Positions 1 through 5,817 of a DNA stretch of 8,000 nt are shown here, piece by piece. Each line of letters starts with the position of its first letter. The first letter of the stretch is position 1. The notes below the pieces were generated by a model. That model did not search any database and was not told where the DNA came from. It saw only the letters and a program-made list of their open reading frames with translations. Both the position numbers and the translations under genes were made by a program. Source of the DNA: Rubrobacter sp. (lineage in GTDB: Bacteria > Actinomycetota > Rubrobacteria > Rubrobacterales > Rubrobacteraceae); assembly GCA_013815575.1 (NCBI GenBank), contig JACDFX010000057.1:1-8000 (forward strand), written 5' to 3'.

Positions 1-425
1 AGCTTGAGCAGCCCGACGGTCCCCCGAACGTTTGAGTCCACGGCGGCGTCCAGCGGGGCGTCGAAGACGACGGAGGCGGCGGAGTGGATCACGATGTCCA
101 CGTTCTCGGAGAGTTCTTCGAGATCCTCCTTCCCGAGCCCGAGCGACGGCGCGTGGACGTCCCCTTCGAGAACCCGGATCTTCTCCGCGACGCGTTCGTC
201 GAAGCCGTCGCCGAGCTCTTCGCGAAGCCTTCGGAAGGCTGCGGAGCCGAGCACGTCCTTGTAGAAGCGGTCGGCGGCGCTCTTGTCCTTCGAGGGGCGA
301 ACCACCAGGTATAGGCGGCCGAGCTCGGGGAGGGAGCGGAGCATCTTCTCGACCAGCGCCGTCCCGAGAAAGCCGGTCCCACCGGTCATAAGTATCGCCT
401 TGCCCCTGTATGACTCCGCCAGCAC
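1..425 (-). CDS. Fatty acyl-CoA reductase-like SDR protein (3' end outside window)
   Basis: The 141 visible N-terminal residues form a Rossmann-fold NAD(P)-binding domain of the extended SDR, fatty acyl-CoA reductase (NAD_binding_4, male-sterility) type. The opening YRGKAILMTGGTGFLG (about residues 6–21) holds the TGxxGFxG dinucleotide-binding loop. A GDV follows near residue 89, then HSAASVVFD (114–122) and NVRGT (132–136), all typical of acyl-CoA or acyl-ACP reductases. The family reduces activated fatty acids to aldehydes or alcohols, but the catalytic Tyr-Lys region and any C-terminal domain lie beyond the window. The start is a GTG immediately after the plsY TAG, with GGAGG 5 nt upstream. 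An ATG 12 codons later would cut into the first beta strand. Abutment with plsY implies translational coupling and a lipid role. A thioester reductase or other extended SDR remains possible. Confidence 0.85.
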   Translation of the reverse strand, partial: MLAESYRGKAILMTGGTGFLGTALVEKMLRSLPELGRLYLVVRPSKDKSAADRFYKDVLGSAAFRRLREELGDGFDERVAEKIRVLEGDVHAPSLGLGKEDLEELSENVDIVIHSAASVVFDAPLDAAVDSNVRGTVGLLK

Positions 426-1019
426 CTAGCCCTCCGCCTTCTGTCCGACCTTGCGTTCCGTGCCTTTTACCAGGGCCCGCGCGTTCTCCCTGTGCCGGTA
501 GAGCACGAGGGCTCCGCCTACCACCGTGTACACGACGTAAGGCAGCGGTTGCCCCGTCAGCACAAACGCCAGCGGGCTGACCAGCATCACCGCGATGGCG
601 CCCAGCGAAGTGTAGCGGCTCAAGAGCACCACGGCCCACCAGAAAGCGAAGAGCCCGAGACCTACCACCGGCGCGAGCCCGATCGAGGTCCCAGCCCCCG
701 TCGCGACCGCCTTACCGCCCTTGAAGCGCAGGAAGACGGGCCAGCAGTGGCCGGCAATCGCGGCCAGGGCCACCGCGGCGTGCAGCCACTCGCTCTCGAC
801 GAGGACCGTCGCCAGCACCACGGGGAAGAACCCCTTGAGCATGTCCCCGAGGAGCGTCAGGATCGCGGCCCACTTCCCCGCCGCCCGCAACACGTTCGCC
901 GTCCCGATGTTGCCGCTCCCGACCTGGCGCACGTCCACGCCGAAGGCGCGCCCGACCACGTAACCGATCGGAATGGCCCCCAGGAGATAACCGAAAATCA
1001 CGAGTGCGATCCCCAACAT
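426..1019 (-). CDS. plsY: Glycerol-3-phosphate acyltransferase PlsY (acyl-phosphate dependent)
   Basis: PlsY is an integral membrane enzyme. It transfers the acyl group from acyl-phosphate, made by PlsX, to sn-glycerol-3-phosphate, giving lysophosphatidate, the first step of phospholipid synthesis. The 197-residue length is normal. All three conserved motifs are visible: GSGNIGTAN (34–42); RFKGGKAVAT (98–107), with Ala in place of the usual second Gly of GGKGVAT; and HRENARALVKGTERK (176–190). Hydrophobic segments fall near residues 2–22, 52–74, 80–97, 112–134, 138–155 and 160–175. It starts with ATG, the only ATG among the visible start codons, and has no Shine-Dalgarno sequence, but a TATACT lies 9 nt upstream. 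It is followed with no gap by an acyl-CoA reductase-like gene and preceded by a 465-nt gap. Confidence 0.97.
   Translation of the reverse strand: MLGIALVIFGYLLGAIPIGYVVGRAFGVDVRQVGSGNIGTANVLRAAGKWAAILTLLGDMLKGFFPVVLATVLVESEWLHAAVALAAIAGHCWPVFLRFKGGKAVATGAGTSIGLAPVVGLGLFAFWWAVVLLSRYTSLGAIAVMLVSPLAFVLTGQPLPYVVYTVVGGALVLYRHRENARALVKGTERKVGQKAEG
431..435 (-). promoter_or_regulatory. Ribosome binding site for the SDR gene, inside plsY
   Basis: GGAGG, read on the minus strand, lies within the last codons of plsY, 5 nt before the GTG at 425. The plsY stop codon occupies part of that spacer. Its position supports the GTG start over the in-frame ATG 36 nt downstream and suggests that ribosomes finishing plsY reinitiate here. 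Confidence 0.7.
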
Positions 1020-1028
1020 GGCGGGCCA

Positions 1029-1034
1029 AGTATA
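1029..1034 (-). promoter_or_regulatory. Candidate -10 element for plsY (leaderless transcript)
   Basis: TATACT on the minus strand ends 9 nt before the plsY ATG. Initiation about 7 nt downstream would put the 5' end of the mRNA at or within a few bases of the start codon. No Shine-Dalgarno sequence precedes that ATG, which fits leaderless translation, common in actinobacteria. No -35 hexamer is recognisable at 16–19 nt spacing, so support rests on the -10 match and the missing ribosome binding site. Confidence 0.45.
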
Positions 1035-1153
1035 GCGGAAGGACGAACCCTCGGCCGCCGTCTACAACCGCCACTGGAGGGACGCGAACCTCGACAAACG
1101 GGATGGACGAAACCCTCGCCTATTCTTCCCCGCGCTTCGAACATAGATACGTT

Positions 1154-1182
1154 TTGCGGCATGTTTCTCGCGTCCGTATGGT
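1154..1182 (+). promoter_or_regulatory. Candidate sigma-70-type promoter
   Basis: TTGCGG (1154–1159) and TATGGT (1177–1182) are separated by exactly 17 nt, in a locally AT-enriched patch of GC-rich DNA. Initiation would be expected near 1189. The -10 matches 4 of 6 consensus positions and the -35 keeps the TTG core. It would drive plus-strand RNA opposite to all the genes here. The evidence is motif-level only. Confidence 0.45.
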
Positions 1183-1188
1183 ATGTAA

Positions 1189-1294
1189 AGGAGGATGAGT
1201 GGGCCCGGGCGTAGAGGACGACGAGTAGGGTACTCCTACACCGCTAGCGAAAGTCCGAAGAGGGCCGGGGCCATCGCCCCGGCCCTCTTCTTTG
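1189..1294 (+). ncRNA. Candidate structured small RNA, family not recognised
   Basis: A segment of about 105 nt runs from the predicted start of the 1154–1182 promoter to the T run after a strong hairpin. Internal pairing includes GGAC (1216–1219) with GTCC (1253–1256), enclosing a small hairpin formed by GTAGG (1225–1229) and CCTAC (1235–1239). GAGTA (1223–1227) with TACTC (1231–1235) is a mutually exclusive alternative. The segment starts with an SD-like AAGGAGG. I could not match it to SRP RNA, 6S, 6C, tmRNA, a T-box or a common riboswitch. No plus-strand gene follows that it could regulate in cis, so a free-standing or trans-acting RNA is one reading. It could also be a chance promoter in front of a trpE-side terminator. 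Confidence 0.35.
1257..1290. terminator. Strong 15-bp hairpin, intrinsic terminator, possibly bidirectional
   Basis: A perfect 15-bp stem (1257–1271 with 1276–1290) closes a 4-nt loop, CATC. On the plus strand it is followed directly by TTT and pyrimidine-rich sequence, so it best terminates plus-strand RNA. On the minus strand the tail reads GGACTTTCGC, a weak U tract, but the hairpin lies downstream of trpE and could also stop or protect the 3' end of the his–trp operon mRNA. High-GC bacteria often use stems with short U tracts. Confidence 0.7.
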
Positions 1295-1314
1295 CCCTTC
1301 CATCGATTCCTACG

Positions 1315-1360
1315 GGTTTCCGCGCGGCTCGCGCCGGAAGCGGATCGCCGTTCGGAAACC
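1315..1360. repeat. 8-bp inverted repeat enclosing small hairpins
   Basis: GGTTTCCG (1315–1322) is the exact reverse complement of CGGAAACC (1353–1360). Between the arms lie GCGCG (1322–1326) with CGCGC (1330–1334), and CGG with CCG around 1341–1350, so a branched structure is possible. It lies 125–170 nt downstream of the trpE stop. No T tract follows on either strand, so a terminator call is weak. A role in trpE mRNA 3'-end structure is only a guess. Confidence 0.3.
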
Positions 1361-1484
1361 TCACCGGCCCCCGCGCCGGGCCAGAACCCCGGTTTACGGC
1401 GCTCTTCCTATCGATAGAACCAGGAAACCGGCTCCCGCACCGCGTAGAGAAGCTGAAAGGGAAGGCGTCAGCCGGGGCGTGTCC

Positions 1485-3005
1485 CTACAGCCACATCCCG
1501 CGGCTGCGGGCGACCTCCAGAGCCTGCTGTATGGCCCGCGCCTTGTTGCGTGTCTCCTCGTACTCCGAGGACGGAACCGAGTCGGCGACGACGCCGCCAC
1601 CGGCCTGGAAATACACCATGCCGTCCTTGAGAAGTGCCGTTCTGAGGGTAATGCAGGTGTCGAGGCGGCCGTCGATGCCGTAGTAGCCGGTGGCGCCGGC
1701 GTAAGGTCCGCGGCGAGTTGGTTCTAGCTCGTCTATGATCTCCATCGCCCGAACCTTCGGCGCCCCGGAGACGGTCCCTGCCGGGAACGCCGCCGCCAGC
1801 GCGTCGAGCGCGGTGAGGCCTCCGCGCAGGTTCGCCTCCACGGTCGAGACGATGTGCATGACGTGGGAGTAGCGCTCGACCTCCATGAAACCGGCGAGCT
1901 CCACCGAGCCGATCTCACCCACGCGCCCGAGGTCGTTGCGCCCGAGGTCGACGAGCATGACGTGCTCGGCCCGCTCCTTCTCGTCGGCCAGCAGTTCCTC
2001 GGCCAGGGCCGCATCCTCTTCGGCCGTCTCTCCCCTCCACCGGGTGCCGGCGACGGGCCGGGTCATCACCCTCCGACCCTCGACCCGCACGAGCGGCTCC
2101 GGCGAGGCCCCCACGAGCGAGAGGTCGCCGATCTTCAAATAGGTCATGTACGGGGACGGGTTGACCGTGCGCAGGCCACGGTACAGGAGCAGGGGGTCGA
2201 GATCCCCCACCTCGGCCGAGAACCTCTGCGACGGCACGACCTGAAACGCGTCCCCGGCCCGGATGTACTCCTTGGCCCGGCCCACGGCCTCCTCGTAATC
2301 CGTCCTGGTGAAGTTGGATGACACCTCCAGAGAGCCGCCCCCGAAGCGTGGCGCCCGGCGCGCCAGCGGGGCCGAGAGCCGCTCGGAGATCCTGCGGATG
2401 TCGTCCGCGGCCCTCCGGTAGGCCGCCGAGAAACCCTCGCCCTCGACGTCGCGCAGGCCGGCGGCGTCTACCAGGGAGACGACCAGCACCTTGTGCCTCA
2501 GGTGGTCGAAGACGACGAGCGTGTCGGTGACGGCGAAGAGGGCCTCGGGGACGCCGAGGTCGTCGGGCGGGGCGTCCGGGAGTCTCTCCAGGTAGCGGAC
2601 GGCGTCGTAGGAGAAGAAGCCGACGGCCCCGCCGACGAAGGCGGGCAGGTTCGGCAAAGGTGCGACGCTCTTCTTGCCCAAGATCTCCGCGAGCCCCCGG
2701 AACGGGTCCTTCACGGGAATCTCCCTGACCCCGTCCGCGTCCACGACGGTGTAGACGCCGTTCCGGTAGGAGAGCGTGCGCTTCGGGTCGAAGCCGAGAA
2801 AGGAGTAGCGGCCGAAGCGTTCGGCGGCCTCTGCGCTCTCTAGCAAGAAGACCGTGTCCTCTTCGGCGAACCTCAGGACCGCCGAGATCGGGGTCTCCAG
2901 GTCCCCGATAAATTCCGCGTAGAGCGGTACCACGTCGTAGGTGCGGGCGAGCTTTTGGGCCTCGCCGACTGAGGGCGTGAGGTTCAGGTCAGCCGTGCCG
3001 ATCAC
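1485..3005 (-). CDS. trpE: Anthranilate synthase component I
   Basis: TrpE converts chorismate to anthranilate, using ammonia delivered by the TrpG glutamine amidotransferase, at the first committed step of tryptophan synthesis. The 506-residue length is typical. The N-terminal domain carries LLES (54–57), which with NPSPYM (282–287) forms the known tryptophan feedback site, so allosteric inhibition is probably retained. The chorismate-binding domain shows [11 protein letters not shown] (251–261), [24 protein letters not shown] (299–322), [10 protein letters not shown] (353–362), ERYSHVMH (377–384), [20 protein letters not shown] (409–428) and EYEETRNKA (481–489), so the active site looks intact. 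The start is a GTG inside the 3' end of hisIE, a 17-nt overlap, with a purine-rich GGGGGT upstream. No trpG is visible nearby. The hisI–trpE order is shared with other actinobacteria. Confidence 0.98.
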   Translation of the reverse strand: MIGTADLNLTPSVGEAQKLARTYDVVPLYAEFIGDLETPISAVLRFAEEDTVFLLESAEAAERFGRYSFLGFDPKRTLSYRNGVYTVVDADGVREIPVKDPFRGLAEILGKKSVAPLPNLPAFVGGAVGFFSYDAVRYLERLPDAPPDDLGVPEALFAVTDTLVVFDHLRHKVLVVSLVDAAGLRDVEGEGFSAAYRRAADDIRRISERLSAPLARRAPRFGGGSLEVSSNFTRTDYEEAVGRAKEYIRAGDAFQVVPSQRFSAEVGDLDPLLLYRGLRTVNPSPYMTYLKIGDLSLVGASPEPLVRVEGRRVMTRPVAGTRWRGETAEEDAALAEELLADEKERAEHVMLVDLGRNDLGRVGEIGSVELAGFMEVERYSHVMHIVSTVEANLRGGLTALDALAAAFPAGTVSGAPKVRAMEIIDELEPTRRGPYAGATGYYGIDGRLDTCITLRTALLKDGMVYFQAGGGVVADSVPSSEYEETRNKARAIQQALEVARSRGMWL

Positions 3006-3627
3006 TCAAGACCCCCGCGACCTCTTCGATGCCAACGCCCCGCTCTTCGAGCAGGACGAGCAGGTGGTAGACGAGGTCCGCCGTCTCCTCGGCGAGCCTC
3101 TCTTCACGCAGGGCCGCGATGACGACCTCGACCGCTTCCTCCCCCACCTTCTGGGCCACCCTCTCCGGGCCGCGCCGGATCAAACCCGCCGTGTACGACT
3201 CGTCGGGCATCTCCCGGTGCCGCCGCGCGATGGTCCCTGCCAACCTCTCCAACGTCGCCCCGAACGCCGCCCCTTCGGACTTCCCAGTCGCCACGCCGAC
3301 GCCCTCGCCGGCCAGGGTCGTGAAAAAGCAGGTCCTAGCCCCCGTGTGGCAAGCCGGACCCCGCGGCTCCACCCTGTACAGGAGCGCGTCCCCGTCGCAG
3401 TCCAGGCGCACCTCGACGACCCTCTGCGTGTTACCGCTCGTCTCCCCCTTGCGCCAGAGCTCGGAACGAGACCGCGAGTAGTAGTGGGCCTCTCCGGTAG
3501 CGAGCGTCTTCTGGACGGCTTCACTGTTCGCGTAGGCGAGCGTCAGGACGTCGCCGGTGTCCGCGTCCTGGGCTACGACCGGGACGAGGCCGTTCTCGTC
3601 GAAGCGGACGTTCTCGACGGCCGTCAC
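2989..3627 (-). CDS. hisIE: Bifunctional phosphoribosyl-AMP cyclohydrolase / phosphoribosyl-ATP pyrophosphatase
   Basis: This fused enzyme performs steps 2 and 3 of histidine synthesis. It hydrolyses PR-ATP to PR-AMP (HisE part), then opens the adenine ring (HisI part). The HisI domain spans about residues 1–108: W58[10 protein letters not shown], the metal-binding DCDGD (77–81), and GPACHTG with C93 and H94, followed by C100. The HisE domain spans about 120–208: PDESYT (141–146), KVGEEAVEV (160–168) with acidic metal ligands, and [13 protein letters not shown] (181–193). The usual AYMN near residue 31 is AYAN here. Its GTG start shares a GTGA tetranucleotide with the stop of the upstream hydrolase, so the two are translationally coupled. 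It overlaps trpE by 17 nt. Many actinobacteria keep hisI and hisE as separate genes, so the fusion is noteworthy. Confidence 0.98.
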   Translation of the reverse strand: MTAVENVRFDENGLVPVVAQDADTGDVLTLAYANSEAVQKTLATGEAHYYSRSRSELWRKGETSGNTQRVVEVRLDCDGDALLYRVEPRGPACHTGARTCFFTTLAGEGVGVATGKSEGAAFGATLERLAGTIARRHREMPDESYTAGLIRRGPERVAQKVGEEAVEVVIAALREERLAEETADLVYHLLVLLEERGVGIEEVAGVLSDRHG

Positions 3628-4175
3628 GCCCCCACCGGCTCCCTGAAGGAGATCTCCCCCGAAAGGACGACGTCGGCGAAGCCGTTGCCCATGACCTCGT
3701 TGTGGTGGGAGATCACCTGCGCCGCGGAGAGAAGGTCGCTGTCCCAGGTGCCGTGCGCGTCCGCCGCGAGCGTGACATCGTAGCCCAGGCTAAACGCCCG
3801 GCGGCAGGTCGTGTCCACGCAGTATTCGGTCTGCATCCCGGCCAGGATAAGTCGCCTTATGCCCCGCGACGTAAGCTCCTCCCGGAGAGTCGTGCCGAGG
3901 AACGAGTCGGGGGTCTCTTTCTCGACGACCGGCTCACCGACTCCCGGGGCGACGCGCGAGTGTATCCGCCAGCCGTCGGTGCCGCGCTCCAGCGGGTGCC
4001 CGGGGCCGTCTGCGTGCTGGACGTGGATTATTGTTGCGCCCGCCTCGCGTGCCCTCCGGATCAGGTTTTCGATATTCCGCAGCAGTCGTTCGCCGTCCGG
4101 GACCGGCGGCACGCCGGGAGTCTCGAACATCCCGAGCTGCGTGTCGATCACGACGAGGGCCAGGTCCCTAGCCAC
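3624..4175 (-). CDS. Isochorismatase-family cysteine hydrolase, substrate unknown
   Basis: This 183-residue soluble protein has the fold and catalytic triad of the isochorismatase/nicotinamidase family: D11 in VVIDTQ (8–13), K86 in [10 protein letters not shown] (83–92), and nucleophile C119 in [12 protein letters not shown] (112–123). A hydrophobic beta strand opens the protein, as usual. H51 and H54 in IIHVQHADG sit where the family binds metal or substrate. Members hydrolyse nicotinamide, isochorismate, N-carbamoyl amides or ureidoacrylate, and sequence alone does not identify the substrate. The GTG start overlaps the 3' end of hisF by 8 nt and has GGAGG 6 nt upstream; its stop overlaps the hisIE start by 4 nt. 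It sits between two histidine genes but is not a known histidine enzyme. It may use or detoxify a pathway by-product, or simply be co-transcribed. Confidence 0.92.
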   Translation of the reverse strand: MARDLALVVIDTQLGMFETPGVPPVPDGERLLRNIENLIRRAREAGATIIHVQHADGPGHPLERGTDGWRIHSRVAPGVGEPVVEKETPDSFLGTTLREELTSRGIRRLILAGMQTEYCVDTTCRRAFSLGYDVTLAADAHGTWDSDLLSAAQVISHHNEVMGNGFADVVLSGEISFREPVGA

Positions 4176-4953
4176 TTTGCACCTCCGCTTCCGTCTGCCG
4201 GACTGGAATACCGGCCTCCATCATGTGCCTCTTGACCTCGGAGATACTGTACTCCCCGAAGTGGAAGATGCTCGCGGCGAGGACCGCGCCAGCCCCGGCC
4301 CGGACGGCCGAGATCATGTGATCCGGCCCCCCCGCGCCGCCGGAGGCGACTATCGGCACGCTCGTCTTCTCGGCGACGGACGAGATCAGGTCCAGGTCGT
4401 AACCGCTCTCCGTCCCGTCGGCGTCCATGCTGTTGAGCACGAACTCCCCGGCCCCCCGCCTCTCCCCCTCGACGAGCCACCCCACGGCGTCCATCCCCGT
4501 ATTCAGCCGCCCGCCGTTGAGGTATACCTCCCAGCCCACCCCGCCCTCCTTGCGCTTGACGTCAACGCTCAGGACGACGCACTGGGCGCCGAAGCGTTCG
4601 GCGCCTGCGTCTATGAGGCCGGGGTCCTGTACGGCGGCGCTGTTGACGGAGACCTTGTCGGCCCCCGCGCGTAGCATGGCCCGCATGTCGTCGGCGGTCC
4701 TGACGCCCCCGCCTATGGTGTAAGGGACGAAGACCTCCTCGGCGGCGGCCCGGGCGAGGGCTGAGGCAGTCTCGCGGCGTTCGTGAGAGGCGGTGATGTC
4801 GTAGAAGACTATTTCGTCGGCCCCCTCGCGGTCGTAGAGGGCGGCGAGCTCGACCGGGTCACCCGCGTCCCTAAGGTTCTTGAAGTTCGTCCCCTTGACG
4901 ACCCGGCCGGCGTCCACGTCCAGGCACGGTACTATGCGGACCTTCAGACCCAC
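4168..4953 (-). CDS. hisF: Imidazole glycerol phosphate synthase subunit HisF
   Basis: HisF is the cyclase half of the HisF–HisH complex. It converts PRFAR plus ammonia to imidazole glycerol phosphate and AICAR, linking histidine and purine synthesis. The 261-residue (βα)8 barrel is of typical length. Catalytic aspartates are D12 in VPCLDVDAGRVVKG (8–21) and D131 in SVDVKRKEG (129–137). Phosphate-binding loops are visible at TIGGGVR (79–85), ADKVSVNSAA (98–107), NSMDADGT (174–181) and VASGGAGG (202–209). The GTG start lies 12 nt after the DUF429 gene's stop, with a GGGGGAG tract as ribosome binding site. HisH and HisA are not in the window. The downstream hydrolase gene overlaps its 3' end by 8 nt. 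Confidence 0.98.
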   Translation of the reverse strand: MGLKVRIVPCLDVDAGRVVKGTNFKNLRDAGDPVELAALYDREGADEIVFYDITASHERRETASALARAAAEEVFVPYTIGGGVRTADDMRAMLRAGADKVSVNSAAVQDPGLIDAGAERFGAQCVVLSVDVKRKEGGVGWEVYLNGGRLNTGMDAVGWLVEGERRGAGEFVLNSMDADGTESGYDLDLISSVAEKTSVPIVASGGAGGPDHMISAVRAGAGAVLAASIFHFGEYSISEVKRHMMEAGIPVRQTEAEVQSG

Positions 4954-4965
4954 GGCTCTCTCCCC

Positions 4966-5817
4966 CTAGACGTACGGGACCCCGGCCGCGCGCGCCTCCT
5001 CGGCGATGCGGTCGCGTAAAGTGTCCTTCGCCGGCAGGAGCACGGAGCCTTCGGTTCCGGAGCCCACGACCATCGAGCCGTCCCGGCCGCGCCAGTGGCG
5101 GTGGACGGTGTAGGCCGAGAGCGTGCCCTCGACGAGCGCCAGGATGCGGTCGAGTTCGGCGTGGGACATCGAGGCCGCCACCTCGAGCTTGGAGACGTCT
5201 ATGTTCTCCTCGGCGGAGGGGTCGGCCGAGAGGTTCCCGGTTCGCAAGCGCAGGCCCGGCGTGTCCCACAAGACCTCGATGGCGCCCCGGATCGCGGCCG
5301 CCCGCCCCTCCTTGTTCCCCTTGCGGAACTTGGGGTCATCCATTCCCCGGAGTACCGTGGCGGGGTCCCCTTCGTCCCCCGAACGCTCCAGCGAGAGGAT
5401 CTTCAGCGTCGCAGCCGACTCAACCTCGACCACGACGTTCTGGCCCCTACCCCTTGGAAATGGGTAGTCGGTGTACTCGATGCCGACCTTCTCGAGCTCG
5501 GAGAGCAGATCCTCCGAGAGGGGCGCGTCGTTGAACATCCTGCGGCTCGCCGAGTAGGCCGGGAGCGCCACCTTGGAGAGGATGCGTTCGATCCTCCTGG
5601 TCCCCCGCTCGTTCGGCACCGCCAGCGGGGCGTCCACGCCGACGATCACGCCGCGCCGCTCCTCCCCGTACGCCTCGATGGCCCCGCGCAACTCCTCGGT
5701 GCTTCCCGCGAAGGTGTTGGCGATGATGCTCCCCCGCTCGTCCATAACGACCAGGCAGGAGTCTTTCTCCCCGGTCTCCCCCGGCCTCCACGCCAGCGCG
5801 CATCCCACGAACCTCAA
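4966..5817 (-). CDS. DUF429-like predicted RNase H-fold protein
   Basis: This 283-residue protein resembles the DUF429 family, predicted RNase H-fold nucleases without a settled role. The opening RFVGCALAW (2–10) matches the family's first beta strand, VIVGVDAPLAVPNERGTR (57–74) its second signature, and SHAELDRILALVEGTLSAY (218–236) its C-terminal acidic helix. At the position where FVGIDLAW-type members carry the first catalytic Asp, this protein has Ala7, so activity may be altered. The chosen start is a TTG overlapping the glmM stop in TTGA, with a purine-rich GGGAGGGAGG 4–8 nt upstream. The frame stays open for 20 codons into glmM, but those residues are Arg/Gly-rich readthrough. Its place between glmM and hisF suggests an operon passenger or an unknown RNA or nucleotide-related role. 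The family call is from memory of motifs, so moderate. Confidence 0.78.
   Translation of the reverse strand: MRFVGCALAWRPGETGEKDSCLVVMDERGSIIANTFAGSTEELRGAIEAYGEERRGVIVGVDAPLAVPNERGTRRIERILSKVALPAYSASRRMFNDAPLSEDLLSELEKVGIEYTDYPFPRGRGQNVVVEVESAATLKILSLERSGDEGDPATVLRGMDDPKFRKGNKEGRAAAIRGAIEVLWDTPGLRLRTGNLSADPSAEENIDVSKLEVAASMSHAELDRILALVEGTLSAYTVHRHWRGRDGSMVVGSGTEGSVLLPAKDTLRDRIAEEARAAGVPYV

Larger units (their letters stand above)
1020..1484. other. 465-nt intergenic region between trpE and plsY
   Basis: This is the only long stretch without a convincing gene. The plsY-proximal part holds the candidate plsY -10 box. The middle (1154–1294) holds a plus-strand promoter-like pair, an SD-like purine tract, a tiny reading frame, and a structured segment ending in a strong hairpin. 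The trpE-proximal part (about 1300–1484) holds an 8-bp inverted repeat at 1315–1360 and otherwise GC-rich sequence with no recognisable gene. A plus-strand frame open from 1195 to 1683 crosses the hairpin and runs antisense into trpE. It has low-complexity Ala/Arg/Pro-rich composition and I do not regard it as coding. Confidence 0.8.

Noticed and set aside
1140..1189. Minus-strand promoter for plsY using TTTACA (1184–1189) or TATGTT (1140–1145).
   Set aside because: The two hexamers are too far apart to pair, and no partner box lies at 16–19 nt from either. The TATACT next to plsY is the better candidate.
492..1214. Plus-strand 240-codon open frame opposite plsY.
   Set aside because: Antisense to a well-supported gene. 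The His/Arg/Pro-rich product is typical of mirror frames in GC-rich DNA.
1189..1294. T-box or trp attenuator leader, suggested by proximity to trpE and by AGGGTAC...ACCGC.
   Set aside because: It lacks the conserved AGGGTGGNACCGCG core, points toward the 3' end of trpE rather than its start, contains no Trp codons, and has no gene downstream on its strand.
1195..1683. Plus-strand 162-codon frame with a purine-rich SD-like tract just upstream.
   Set aside because: The tract abuts the ATG with no spacer. The frame runs through a strong terminator hairpin and antisense into trpE, and the product is Ala/Arg/Pro-rich with no recognisable domain.
2941..3783. Plus-strand 280-codon open frame across the trpE start, hisIE and the hydrolase 3' end.
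   Set aside because: Mirror frame of three strongly supported genes with no domain.
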